From NCBI GenBank assembly GCA_028583405.1, contig CM053253.1, positions 15,635,112 through 15,699,111 on the forward strand: 64,000 nt of DNA. Reading direction: 5' to 3'. This DNA is from Pogonophryne albipinna (lineage: Eukaryota > Chordata > Actinopteri > Perciformes > Artedidraconidae). Positions 11,656 to 23,123 of the stretch are shown piece by piece. A model generated the notes under the pieces. The model ran no database searches and had not been told where the DNA came from. It saw only the letters and a program-made list of their open reading frames with translations. Position 1 is the stretch's first letter. The number at the start of each line of letters is the position of its first letter. The position numbers and the translations under genes are program-made.

Positions 11656-12129
11656 GTGTCAACGCACAAGCAGCAGCAGGGCTTCGTTCCAGCTGAGGGC
11701 TTCGTTCCAGCTCCAGGCATTATTCATCAGCTCCGCAGTCTTGCGGATTAAGCTACAGGCGGCGTTCCCGAGTCGGCAAGCGGGTCCAGCCGGCCGCCCC
11801 GCAAACCCGGAAGGAAAAGACAAGGAAATCGGGCTCCATGGAAGTTCCTCCGGCTTGGGAATGGCTACTTCACGCAAACAATTGACGCACGCCTTCAGTC
11901 TCTCGAGAAGGCATCACTGGCATCAGGGCCGCCAAATGCGGAACGGGTCCTCATCGCATGCGGAGTTTTACCCATTCTGGCTTCAACCACAACCCCTCCT
12001 GCAGGCAGGCAGGGCTTAAGCTATATCCCATTGAAGCTACTTCCTCCTGCGCTCACTTTAAACAGGCGTCAGGGTAGCGCTGGCAAAAGGCAGTTACTTG
12101 CAACAAATTCACGAGATGTTTCGTTATAT
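11656..12129. other. unassigned GC-rich sequence
   Basis: A short direct repeat GGGCTTCGTTCCAGCT occurs at about 11679 and 11697. No protein family is recognised in either strand. Confidence 0.3.
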
Positions 12130-12408
12130 TGTTATGACATTGGGTCATGCAGAGTGAGATCGCTACCCCTTTAAGAGAGGGGTGTGGCGCGTGCACGTGT
12201 GCGTTGGTGTGGTAGAGCGAGCAAGCGGGATACATGCTTTCTAGAAGTAAATGAGGCAGCAGAAGGAAGGTCCGTGATCTTGCGAATCTATCTTCCGAAA
12301 CAGAAGAGCTAAATAAATGCAACGACCTCCCAAGAAGAGCTCGCCTCTCTTCAGTCTTTCCGATAAATGGGTTATTGAACCCGAAGCGTTGCTTCTGCCT
12401 GGGAGACG
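12130..12408 (+). mobile_element. possible degenerate LTR fragment
   Basis: A CCCCTTTAAGAGAGGGG promoter-like segment (about 12166) is followed by an AATAAA signal near 12311 and a terminal GACGACAG. This resembles the general layout of fish retroelement LTRs, but there is no partner LTR, primer site or target duplication. Weak call. Confidence 0.22.
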
Positions 12409-14017
12409 ACAGAAGAGGCTTCTCAATTCTTAAATTTCCCCTCCTCGACTCCCCTCCTCGAGACTTAGTCACGCCCACAGGAGATGCGAGCGGAGGACCG
12501 AGGAGGGGAACCGAGGAGAGAGGAGGGGAAGCAGCAGACGTTTAAAGAAATGAGAACTCCTCTCCTCTGAGCAGTCATATTAAAGCGACGTCTGTTCATT
12601 ATTACGTGGCAACAGCTGCATCAGCTGTCGAGTGTTTTGTCATAGCGCTGTATTTTATAATCTCTGTTACATCAGCTGAACATTGTTCCCCCACATATTT
12701 ACTTTGAATTCATTGAGAGTGCGGTATAATCAGACAATAACAGGCTACAGATGCGGACACACACACACAAATATATTTATATAAATATATACAATTTAAA
12801 GTATGAGAGTACTCTCATAATAACTTAACACAATCAGAGACTGGATATATCCCCCCCCCCCCCACCCCTCTCTCTGGTCACTGAAATGGGGAATTGAAAT
12901 TACGGGCCACAAGTTTTATTTACAAGTATTAAAAGTAAGCAGAGGACACCAAACCAACTGAGACCCGTCTGTCCGCCGCATCTACGCACTGTACAACACA
13001 CACCTACATACTGTACCACATACACACTGCCTACCACACACACTTACAGCTCCTAAAGCATAATCAGGCTACAGCCGTTGTGTATTTTATTATGTGAAGC
13101 ACTAAATGGTCTTAGAAAAATATCGACTCTTTGTTTGTAGATATCTACTAAACTACAGCAAATAAAGAGAGTAATGTAGGCCTGTTATACTGAGTGATAT
13201 ATATTGTACACTGCTCTGCTTTCTGCACTGACCTCACAGCTGTTCTCACTGTAAACATCGCGACGCGATGAAAGCAGTTTCTAAAATAATATCCAGAGGA
13301 TGCATGCAGAGCTGTCATTGGCTGAGATAAGTCCGGCCGTGTGTCACCAAGCCCCCAGGAAGTGCGCCGGACTCACATGAAAATATTCGTGCTGGCCAAA
13401 CGGCGGTACTACACTTCCGTTTGGTTGCCAGGCCCGGAAACACTTTTTCCCATTGACTTACATGGGGAAAGAATGGTCTGTAAATCGTTGGATAATTTTT
13501 TTTAAACTAAATAAACTACCCAGTATGAACACTTGTATAGCCCTTATTAAAAACATTCGTTCCTCAAGTTGTAATAATGTGCTAATAACGTTATTCTGAG
13601 AGTTATTTCCCTCTGCATTATGAACGCGCATCTAACCCACGGGACCGCGCCACCCGGCACGTTCATGTTACGTGTCCCGACCAATCAGAGCACACTGTGC
13701 TCACAGGGAGGGTGGGGGCTGGAGCTATTGGAGCTACAACGAGCCGTTAAAGGCAGAGAGTGAAATTCAGTGAATACACGTAGTTTACAGAGATGCTGTT
13801 TGAGAAACCAATGTGAGTTGCGTTTATCTTTACCCATGGATGCACAATAAGAACGGAACCATATCGTCTTACTGCCATCCTACGGAGCTGTAATAATGGA
13901 TATATTGCACATGTTTGCTGTAATTCATTATCATACTACATGGGCTGTATGATTAAATCTTGTACCGTAAATGTTGTATTAAATAAAGTTAATATTACTT
14001 ATTATTATAAGTATATA

Positions 14018-14066
14018 TAGGCCTATATATATATAGGCCTATATATATATATATATATATATATAC
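14018..14066. repeat. (AT)n with AGGCCT interruptions
   Basis: Low-complexity TATATA tract interrupted by AGGCCT palindromes. Confidence 0.9.
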
Positions 14067-14504
14067 AGTGCAATCATTCTTTCATGCTAAATGAAGCTCT
14101 GTTGCTTGGATATCACTAGATCCTGTTACAGCGTAATATAAGTACATAACATTGATGTGTACATTAGCATAAATACTAGCTAGCCGCTAGCTGCTAACTG
14201 CCGCCTCGTTAATATCAAATCCATCATAATAACAAATGATTACCATGCTGTCATGAACGCGCGGTGCTGTTACGTGTACGCAAATTGACGTGCTTGATGT
14301 GAACGAGCATTTTGGTTAAAGTTGCGCATGCGCTATGAGCGCACATACGGGTACTTCTCACGCATGCCGGGTAATCTGTGATGTTTCACTCTCTCAAAAG
14401 TTGGGCCATTTTATCATCATGCGCTAATGAGCAACTCTCATAGGAATGAATGAGGCCCCGCCTCCCACGCTGTATCCAGTTCTTATTATACATCCATGTG
14501 TGTC

Positions 14505-14992
14505 ACGCCTCCACCGTTCCCGGAAATGCATCCGCGGAGGAGCCGTGGAGGAACCATCAGTGTATCCTCGGTTATAGCTCCTCCAGAGAGCCTCCTCGAC
14601 GCTCGATGCTCGGTGTGCATTTAGAGAAATGAGATGTCCTTCAAAATGGCGCGCTGAAATTCATTTCCGGGTCACTACCGGAGGACCGCGGAGTCGAGGA
14701 GTCGAGGAGGGGAAATTTGAGTATTGAGAAGCCTCTATTGGCTGAGATAAGTCCGGCCGTGCGTCACCCCTCCACCGTTCCCGGAAATGCATCCGCGGAG
14801 GAGCCGTGGAGGAACCATCAGTGTATCCTCGGTTATAGCTCCTCCAGAGAGCCTCCTCGACGCTCGGTCCTCGGTGTGCATTTAGAGAAATTAGATGTCC
14901 TTCAAAATGGCGCGCTGAAATTCATTTCCGGGTCACTACCGGAGGACCGAGGAGTCGAGGAGGGGAAATTTGAGTATTGAGAAGCCTCTAGT
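14505..14992 (+). repeat. tandem duplication of about 240 bp
   Basis: Two copies (14505-14737 and 14757-14992) share CCGTTCCCGGAAATGCATCC through TTGAGTATTGAGAAGCCTCT with only a few differences. Confidence 0.9.
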
Positions 14993-15704
14993 GAGTCATC
15001 CCCCCCCCCGTTTCCTCGACTACGGTCTGGGAGCCGACAGGAAGTTTAACACTATGCATTGCTACCTTTAGTTCAGGATTAAGGTGAGTTCCAGGCAGTG
15101 TTGGGCGTAACGTGCTACAGTATGGAGTTTCAGTAACGTATTTCTTTGCGTACGAAGATCGTAATGCATTGCTAATGCAGTTCGGGTATTACTACCCATT
15201 ACAATGCTCAGTAACTAACGCAGTTTCAAGCTTCATCACAGTGTTACCTGAAATGAATGGTGTTTCGTAGGCTTCTTTTCCTCAATGACCAAGTCGCTGC
15301 ACATTCCTGTTTATGACACGACCAGATACTAAATAAATTAGGAATTCACTCCCAATATTAATTGAACGATTTATTGACTTAATGATCGTTTTTCTTTTTC
15401 TCCACTAGAATATTCCGTTTTTCGGTGCACCAACGGCTGGATCTGCGACAACAACTATTTTCGGCAGTACTGTCCAAATCCGTTCACAGTCTCTGATCCA
15501 CTAAATCCTTACACATTACAGAGGTGAATTAGGTTCAAAGGTGTAATATCGCGTCTGAGTTTGTTTACGTCGCCGTTTTTCTCCCCTACCGCTGTCAAAC
15601 AACATCATGGAGGATTGTGTCGGGTAGTTTTCAATCATACGAAGCTGACTGTATGCTCATGACAAATGTCTTTCAAATGTCAGAAGCTGCTCAAACGCAT
15701 GGGG
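14993..15704. other. unassigned, possible TE end near 15100
   Basis: The phrase AGTGTTGGGCGTAACG near 15096 resembles an end motif of fish DNA transposons. Nothing else is assignable. Confidence 0.3.
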
Positions 15705-15835
15705 TGACAAGCTATGAGGCGAACCTTTAAACGATCACTCCGTGAAAAAACTTTCTTACAGACTGAGCAGATGTGTGGTTTCTCTCCTGTGTGGACTCTC
15801 ATGTGTTCCTTTGAAGCCAGATTCAATCAGAACTA
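15705..15835 (-). pseudogene. C2H2 zinc-finger gene fragment
   Basis: On the minus strand the sequence encodes a histidine pair end, the HTGEKP linker ([14 protein letters not shown]) and a C-x2-C finger start with the family's F and L positions ([13 protein letters not shown]). Only about one and a half fingers are present, the finger's last histidines are altered, and stop codons lie on both sides. It is most likely a piece of a fish C2H2 zinc-finger gene carried or broken by rearrangement. Confidence 0.6.
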
Positions 15836-16369
15836 CTTCTTCAACCTATACTTTTCTAGAATGCCGTGTTTTCGGTTATCACGTGGTTCAGCGGCATAAA
15901 CGCCGCTGCAGTGCATTGTGCACCGGAGCTATTCCACTGTTAACTCACATGCAGCAGTCGTCGTTAAGCATTCACTGTCCGACTGTCATATAAGCAGCTA
16001 TAAATATTTGCCATCTGTTAGCGATGTGTTTCAGTATGAATTTACGCCGTCGGCATCACAACAACGTCATTAAGGTTCTCTGGCATCCTACAGGTGATCA
16101 GTCATCTTGACCACTATCATTGCGGCATTAAACCGTTTCCTACACAATAACAGATTCTTAGTGCTGCCCGACTGTATACATATTTCAAGGTGCGGTCGGG
16201 TCAGTGACGTGACGCCTAGATATCTGTTTCCACAAGCAGTTAATTTTATATTGTTGTATAAAAATGGTTAAATATTGTATGAAAGCATTAATCTCACATC
16301 ACTTTCTTGACCACTATTCGTAAATAGTGTAAATAATACTAAATTGGGTGATTTTTCTAGTATTAAAGT

Positions 16370-17000
16370 GGTAAGATGTCATTCGGTAAAACGGTTCTCA
16401 CTTAAAGTTAATGAAGATAATTGTTTGTAAAATGATGAAAATAATTAAAAATCATGAACTATTCTATGCGGCATATTTTTTCAAGTCTCTTGATAAACAT
16501 TTTAAAGTTTTGATAAGATGCACCTTTAAAAACATAAAGAAATATCTAAAAAACGTTGTTCCGCAAAGAAACATTTTCCTGAATGTCATTCGGTAAAACA
16601 AAGATCAGAGGCCATTTTGAACTATAGTCACATGACTTTAGTCAGGCCACATGTGATGACATCACTCAGAGGACCCCCGAAGACCGCCCAAGTTGAAGGT
16701 AAGTTTACATTTTGCTCCTAAGTTTGAGATAATTACACCTTTCCATGTGTGGTACCATGTGTTACAGATTAGAGTGTCATTCGGTGAAACGTCAAAAAAG
16801 TGTTTATAACGTTTTTAATTTTAAAAACATTAAGTTATAGGTGAAATTTGAAGTTAACAAATTGAGGTCAAGGTCATTGTTGCTAATAGGCGACCAAGTA
16901 ACTGCCTGTTAGGAATGAATTTCTATGAAATTTGTCATTCAGCAAAACAGAATTTGTCATTCAGTAAAACCGTTTGTCTGGATGACATCTCTTATCCCGA
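16370..17000 (+). repeat. cluster of GTCATTCGGTAAAAC-like motifs (left side)
   Basis: The motif or a close variant occurs near 16378, 16585, 16773, 16937 and 16957, and the inverted form CCGAATGAC near 16998. Spacing is irregular. The cluster precedes exon 1 of the gene at 17135 and is mirrored after its 3' end, like subterminal transposase-binding repeats. Confidence 0.6.
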
Positions 17001-17713
17001 ATGACACAGTGGATTTAACTGATTTCTTTCTTTCTTTATTGATTGTTTTAACATGCTATTGAGTTTGTATAACTGCATTTATTTAATTTTTAATTTAAAT
17101 GTTTTATTATTATTCAAATAAAACATTTTAACAGATGCCTGTGTCCAACAAGGAGAGGGGTGCACGCTTCCGTGCAAGGATAAGGACAGATCCTGCTGCT
17201 AGGGAGGAGAGACTAGCAAAGAGAAGGGACAGGTATAACTGTGAAGGTGTATGAGAGCAGTAATGGCAGTAAACAGTGTAGGATGCATTGTCTATAACTA
17301 ATTCAGAATTTATTCTTCACTGTCGGGTCACTCATTACTGGATCAGTGAGCTGCATGAGATACTGACAGGCTGTCAGGAGAGAGAGAGGGAGAGAGAGCG
17401 CTTCTGCTAATTGCTCCCGTGTTCTCCCGTGTTATTATTATATTTAGCCTATATATACAGTCTATGGTTATTATTATTAACCTAAACTAATTATAAATAA
17501 TATATTTATTCTTCACTGTCGGGTCACTCATTACTGGATCAGTGAGCTGCATGATGATGAGATACTGACGGGCTGTCAGGAGAGAGAGAGGGGGAGAGAG
17601 GAAAAGAGAGCGCGTCCGCTCATTTCTCCTGTGTTATTATTATATTTATATATACAGTCTATCGTTAATATTCAAAGTTAATGTAAACTTGAATAATGTA
17701 CTTCATTTGAATG

Positions 17714-18772
17714 TAGGGCTGCAACAAACGACTAATTTGATAATCGATTAATCTATCGATTAATGAAACGATTAATCGACTATTCGGACTATTACTGTAT
17801 GCCTTGCACAATTTCTCAAACGCTCTTATTTAGCCATCAACTTTTAGATTTAGCTTGAGGTTGTTTTAGGCATGTGGAAACTAACAATGAAGACAATAAA
17901 GATGAATACTTGATTCAAAAATACATATATTATTAAATTAACTAAACACATTTTGAACAAAATTAACATAGCTTTTAATTTAAATTAAATAAATAATATT
18001 TCACATCAAAAGAAACAAGTGTTTTAACAAATCATATTAAATAATCTGATGACAGAACTGTAAACAGAATAGCTGAAACTTTAACAAAATAAAGAGTAAC
18101 TCAGTTACCTCTAATCATTAACCCATGTTTGTATCATTGAGTTAACTCCATGTGTTGCTGCTAGCATACATAATACCTGACGTGGAAACGTTACTCGTGG
18201 ATGGGGCTACAGAGCTACTAGAAAGACAGTCGAACCCGGTGCATTCCCCCGTCTGAATGTGGTGCACTTTTGCTAAATGTTTAGACAAATTGCTCGTGTT
18301 ACCGACCTTACATGCTAAACTCTTGTTATTGCACTTTTAGCAACGAGCATTCTCCACATCGAGACGGGTAAAGTTTAACCACACCTCGGAGCGCGTTCTC
18401 TCCGCCATCTCCGCAGTGTGTTGCTGCATGTAGCAGCCGCGTGTGTGTAAACTGCCCCGCCTCCTCGCACACAGACGGGGGAGAGAGACCTCGTCTGATC
18501 GAAAATACATCATAGACGCATTTGTTTGTCTTTTTGCATATTAGAAACGAGTTGGCGACACTAAGACTGCGATATAATGTTTTTGTAGCAATAATACATG
18601 ACATATTTTTTAAATGTCTCCAGTATACCGATAAAAAGACCAATAACGATGGAGCTTAACGGCGCGTAAAACACATGTGATGACGTCACCAACGAATCGA
18701 CGACTGAATTAGTTGGCAACTAATTTGGTAATCGATTTTAATCGATTAAGTCGATTAGTTGTTACACCCCTA
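17714..18772. mobile_element. hAT-type MITE (TSD TTTGAATG)
   Basis: The exact 8-bp duplication TTTGAATG lies at 17706-17713 and 18773-18780. Termini are TAGGGCTGCAACAAACGACT and the inverted GTTGTTACACCCCTA, with repeated ATCGATTAATC words inside each end. A sister copy is at 58915-59943. No transposase frame is present. It sits in the intron of the 17135-19554 gene. Confidence 0.92.
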
Positions 18773-19109
18773 TTTGAATGTAATAATTATGTTGGTTGTT
18801 GTTTGTGGAAGCGCCAGTGAATGAGCCCCATTAACTGAGTTTTAAACATCACTTTAAATGGAAGATCCCATAGGCCCCGCCCACTCGATCGGATCGGCCG
18901 ATACTGATTCTGCCGATCTGCCCCAACATTGGCGATCGGAGCATCACTATCTATAAGCCTGAATTTGTTTTCCATATCTACAGTACAGTACCACTACAAA
19001 GTGCATTTGGCAGTTAACTTGGCTTAAATCTTCATTAAAAAGAATAAACAAATGAATATCTAATAAATAAATACATGACTAAATAAATTAATTCATAAAT
19101 ACTTTGTAG

Positions 19110-19240
19110 GTATAAACAGAGGACGCAAGCTGGACAGCATGACCATCCGTCCGTCATATAACTGACAGCATCTGCTGCTGAAAAGAAGAGGGAACAGTGG
19201 AGGCTCAATCAGAGGCGACGTAGGGAAAGAAAGAGGCAGG
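19110..19240 (+). other. exon 2 start with frameshift
   Basis: From the AG at 19109 the frame continues from exon 1 but meets TAA at about 19159. The neighbouring frame opens at 19162 and continues to 19554. A small deletion or insertion near 19155-19162 explains the break. Confidence 0.4.
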
Positions 19241-19716
19241 TGGAAGCTGTGATGAACCTCACACCTCTGTCTGAGGACTCTTTTGATGAGCCTCCACAAG
19301 TTGCCCAACCTGAACCATCTCAGCCATCCTCACTTCCAAGGCCATCTGTTTCTGGTCAGCCATCCTCACCTTGGGAGGGACCACTCTCATCCTCAACATC
19401 TGATAAGGCTTCACGTGGAAGCAAGAAAAAAAACTGTGAAAACCGTACACTGAAACTGAGGGAGGAAATAGAAGAGTTAAGAAAGCAACTTTTAAGAGAA
19501 AATGTGAAGTACATCTCAAGCCTATGCCACCAATTCCGACTCTCTCCGACATGACGAACGGGCAGTATGGGGACATCTGATACATGTTATGAGACTGAGT
19601 CTGTTTTTTGATGTCAATAAATGTAAAGTTCAATTATAAAGTCTTTGGTATCCTTTTTTAAATGTAGGACTACATCCAGTTATTCGATCTATGTGCAATG
19701 GCATATTGCAGTTGCA

Positions 19717-20085
19717 GTATGTCATTCAGTACAACGAAAGACGTCATACAGTAAAACAATGAATTTTACAACAAATATATAAAATAGTGTGTTACTTGAC
19801 ATATGCAATGAATGAAGGGAATTTAATTATAATAAGAGGTTTCATATGATTTGAAAGCATTTTTACCTGGACTGGAATAATGTAGGAAAGAAATGTTGAC
19901 GGATGAAAAGCTATTGCCTTAAAAGACAAAATATTTAATATTTGTAGTTTTGGTGTGAAAATGTTATACCTGGATATAGATTCCTTATAGATCAATAATT
20001 ACATTTTTCACTATCTGTGACTCATTGTCATTGATTTTAATATCATATGGAAAATAGCCTTGTTTTGCCGAATGACATTTTCAAG
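19717..20085. repeat. GTCATTCGGTAAAAC-like motifs (right side)
   Basis: Variants appear near 19721 and 19744, and inverted (GCCGAATGACATTTTC) near 20068, just before the LINE insertion. Together with the left cluster they frame the two-exon gene. Confidence 0.5.
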
Positions 20086-20488
20086 GGGTGTAGCCTATTC
20101 AATTCAATTCAAAACCTTTATTTATCCAGGTAAAATCCCATTGAGATCAATGATCTCTTTTTCAAGGGAGACCTGCAGCAGTAGGTTCCACAAGAAGACA
20201 TAAAAACATAAACAACAGAACAACAAAAGGACATCATACAGCAAAATGTACAGGGATTACAATTTACATATTTAACCACATGTACAGGTACCAACAGCAT
20301 CTGATTTTGTAGCATCCAACCGAGCTTTAAAAACATGTAGTGGTACTAGCTTGGTAATTTTCCATTCTTTTTGCAGACTGTTCCATGTTAGTGGAGCTGC
20401 ACATCTAAAAGCTTTCTTCCCTAAGACAGTCCTAGCACTTGGCACATTTAATAAAACCACAGCATGCGATCTCAGGCAATAAGTACTT

Positions 20489-20920
20489 TTAATTCGCAGA
20501 GAGATCAGGGAGCAGATATAATAAATGTAGTTTATCCAACATGGCTTTGTAAATGAAAAAGTACCAGTGACTGAGCCTCCGTACAGTAAGTGATGGCATA
20601 ACCGCCTTGGTATACAGGGTACAGTGATGCGTAAGTGCTTTACAATTTGTCAAAAATCTCAGTGCACTGTGATACGCAGCATCTAACTTGCTCAGGTAAT
20701 TGGCAGGTGCATTCATATATAACAAATCACCATAGTCCAGCACAGGTAAAAAGGTCACAGTGACTAGCCTTTTCCTGGCCTCAAGCGAGAAACAGGACTT
20801 ATTTCTGTAAAAGAAACCTAGCCTAACCCTCAGCTTTTTAAGCAGGTTATTTACATGAAATTTAAAAGTGAGACAATCATCAAGCCAGATACAGGTATTT
20901 ATAACAGGCAACCACTTCAA
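20489..20920 (-). pseudogene. LINE ORF2 C-terminal region, frameshifted
   Basis: This frame continues the reverse transcriptase ORF after a frameshift near 20900. It has the conserved LINE pattern WLDDCLTFKFHVNNLLKKL, then FLPVLDYGDLLY and AAYHSALRFLT. A further in-family piece with AFRCAAPLTWNSL is found at about 20330-20440 in yet another frame. Confidence 0.8.
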
Positions 20921-23123
20921 GTTGTATTCCTTGCGTAGTTACAATATCCAAAGCAGTCTCCGGTGTATTTTTAGCTTTAGCTTTAGAAAAGAGCATTACC
21001 TTGGTTTTATCCACATTTAAAAGAAGCTTAAGCTCAGAGAGCTGAGCCTGAATAATGTTAAAAACAGCCTGTAATTTAACAACAGCCTCGTTAATCGAGG
21101 GACCTGCACAGTACATAACGGTATCGTCCGCATAAAAATGTAAGGTTGCTCCTTCGACATTTTCACCTAAACTATTAATATAGATAGAGAATAATAGCGG
21201 ACCTAAAACTGAACCTTGTGGTACACCATTAGTGATGTTTAACCACTCAGAAGACAGCCCATCAAACTGAACACATTGGGACCTTTCAGAGAGGTAGTTT
21301 ACAAACCACCCCACTGCATGGCTGGATATGCCAATACTGACCAGCCTCTGCTTCAAAAAGCGATGATCGACGGTATCAAAAGCTTTGGATAGGTCAACAA
21401 ATAGAGCTGCACAACTCTGCTTATTATCTAAAATAATCGTAATATCATTTACCACTTTCATTGTGGCAGTGATGGTGCTATGTTGCTTTCTGAAGCCTGA
21501 CTGATGTTTAGACAGGATGTCATTTGTACATAAAAACTCCTTTACTTGTTCACTCACTAGGCGTACAAGAACCTTAGCCAGAACTGACAATTTAGAGATG
21601 GGTCTATAATTGTTTAATAAGGTGGCCTCCCCTCCTTTTAGTAGTGGCAGGACATACGCTGACTTCCATACTTTTGGGATTTTGTTCGTGCTGAGAGAGA
21701 GGTTAAAAAGAGTAGTAAGAGGTGGAGCAATACAATCTGCAGCTATCTTTAAAAAGAAAGGTTCTACGTTGTCCGGACCAGCCGGCTTTTTAGGATCTAG
21801 CTTGGTTAAGACTTCACGAACAACATCAACAGTAAAAGGAGTAAAACTGAAAGGGTTTTCCAGACCACATTGTTCTGAGTCACCGACTGTGGTGTTCACA
21901 GAAGCAGAATTAGAAACAGAATGAAACAGAGAGCCACAGGACACAAAATGCTCATTAAAACAATTTAACATGGTAGCCCTATCCGATATAGTGCCAGATG
22001 CTGTGGTAAGGCACGAAGGTAGCTCATTACGGATATCACCGGTGGATATCGATTTTATGGCTTTCCAGAATTTTCTAGGGTTGTTCAGGTTCTTTGTGGT
22101 AACTGACAGATAATACTTAGATTTAGCACTTTTGACATGAGAAGTGAAGCTATTTCTTAGCTGCCTAAAATGCAGCCATTCTACCTCTGAGCCTGATTTC
22201 CTAGCCTTTGCCCAGGCCTTGTTTCTCTCATGTAGGAGACTAGATAATTCAGCAGAAAACCAAGGATTGTCCCGTCCCTTCACTCTAAATGTACGCAGGG
22301 GTGCATGTCCATCTATAATTTCCATAAAACCAAGATAAAAATAAGACCATGCAGTCTCAACATCAGCACACAAATCGATTTTTCCCCAATCAAACCCAAA
22401 CAGATCATGTACAAAACCCTGCTCCACAAAATGTTTTATGCCTCTCTTGATGATAATACGAGGTTTAACCTTTTTGACTTTTGTGTCCCTAATTGTGGCT
22501 ACAACACAGTGGTCACTCAGATCATTCGCAAATACTCCCACAGATGAGTATTTATGGGGAACATTAGTTAAAATGAGATCAATTAGGGAGGATTTATTTG
22601 GGGAATTAATATTAGGGCGAGTAGGACTGTCAACAATCTGAGTAACATTTAAAGAGATACAAAGGTTTTTAAAATCCTCTGACACTGTAGTTAACCAGTC
22701 CCAGTTAAAATCTCCAAGTAGCACTATTTCCTTGTAGTCTAGTTGCGATAAAAGATTTGCTAGCGAAGACAAGGAGTCTTTGACAGCTGAGGGGGGTCTG
22801 TAACAGCCCACTACCATGACCTGTTGACCCTTTGCCACTTCTATATTTAAGGCTAAAAATTCAAATTGCTTACTGATAGATTTGGAAACTAATGTGGATA
22901 CACTGAACTTATTCTTAACATAAATGGCAACGCCACCACCTTTATTAGGCCGGTCGGTACGATACACATTATAACCATTTAAGGCAATGTCAGAGGCCAC
23001 AATAGATTTATTTAGCCATGTCTCTGATAAAACAATGACGTCAGCGTCAGTCGAGTTCGCCCAAATATGGACACAATCTAGTTTACCCAACAGACTGCGC
23101 ACATTCAAGTGGATGAAACCCAA
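20880..23123 (-). CDS. LINE ORF2: AP-type endonuclease and reverse transcriptase
   Basis: 747 residues. The N-terminal endonuclease/exonuclease-like domain has HLNVRS (5-10), SETW (33-36), GDFNWDW (137-143) and LSDHCVV (202-208), the catalytic set of AP-endonuclease-type LINEs. The reverse transcriptase follows, with KPAGPDN (446-452), LLNNYRPIS (502-510), ALFVDLSKAFDTVDH (573-587), GVPQGSVLGPLLFSIY (633-648) and the catalytic FYADD (663-667). Its product would nick target DNA and copy LINE RNA there. The frame ends prematurely by frameshift near 20900, before the usual C-terminus. The true start is upstream, in the frame carrying the NPGP motif. Group CR1/L2/Rex1 is inferred from motifs. Confidence 0.92.
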   Translation of the reverse strand: MGFIHLNVRSLLGKLDCVHIWANSTDADVIVLSETWLNKSIVASDIALNGYNVYRTDRPNKGGGVAIYVKNKFSVSTLVSKSISKQFEFLALNIEVAKGQQVMVVGCYRPPSAVKDSLSSLANLLSQLDYKEIVLLGDFNWDWLTTVSEDFKNLCISLNVTQIVDSPTRPNINSPNKSSLIDLILTNVPHKYSSVGVFANDLSDHCVVATIRDTKVKKVKPRIIIKRGIKHFVEQGFVHDLFGFDWGKIDLCADVETAWSYFYLGFMEIIDGHAPLRTFRVKGRDNPWFSAELSSLLHERNKAWAKARKSGSEVEWLHFRQLRNSFTSHVKSAKSKYYLSVTTKNLNNPRKFWKAIKSISTGDIRNELPSCLTTASGTISDRATMLNCFNEHFVSCGSLFHSVSNSASVNTTVGDSEQCGLENPFSFTPFTVDVVREVLTKLDPKKPAGPDNVEPFFLKIAADCIAPPLTTLFNLSLSTNKIPKVWKSAYVLPLLKGGEATLLNNYRPISKLSVLAKVLVRLVSEQVKEFLCTNDILSKHQSGFRKQHSTITATMKVVNDITIILDNKQSCAALFVDLSKAFDTVDHRFLKQRLVSIGISSHAVGWFVNYLSERSQCVQFDGLSSEWLNITNGVPQGSVLGPLLFSIYINSLGENVEGATLHFYADDTVMYCAGPSINEAVVKLQAVFNIIQAQLSELKLLLNVDKTKVMLFSKAKAKNTPETALDIVTTQGIQLEVVACYKYLYLA

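Larger units (their letters stand above)
12411..14992. mobile_element. TIR element (AGAGGCTTCTCAAT...), right end duplicated
   Basis: The left terminus at 12411 (AGAGGCTTCTCAATTC, then AAATTTCCCCTCCTCGACTC) returns as the reverse complement at 14692-14737 and again at 14948-14992. The stretch 14505-14737 is repeated at 14757-14992, so the right end is tandemly duplicated. The phrase GGCTGAGATAAGTCCGGCCG at 13319 and 14740 suggests a composite or nested structure. No transposase frame is visible. Confidence 0.6.
17135..19554 (+). pseudogene. two-exon transposon-type gene, basic N-terminal domain, frameshifted
   Basis: Exon 1 (17135-17231) starts with ATG and encodes about 32 residues, including KERGARFRARIRTDPAAREE, followed by a GT donor. 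Exon 2 follows the AG at 19108-19109 and continues with YKQRTQAGQHDHP, a pattern I associate with basic N-terminal regions in fish DNA-transposon genes. A frameshift near 19158 is needed before EKKREQWRLNQRRRRERKRQ, a Ser/Pro-rich linker and a short coiled coil (LREEIEELRKQLLREN). The frame ends at 19554, and AATAAA lies at about 19611-19616. No catalytic domain is seen. The intron holds a complete hAT element. Function unknown; DNA binding is inferred from the basic region. Confidence 0.45.

Noticed and set aside
11570..12019. 149-aa frame as a host gene
   Set aside because: Low-complexity Ser/Arg/Gln composition, no domain, and begins inside a transposon terminus.
21610..22641. Plus-strand frames across the LINE
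   Set aside because: Antisense shadows of the endonuclease/reverse transcriptase frame.
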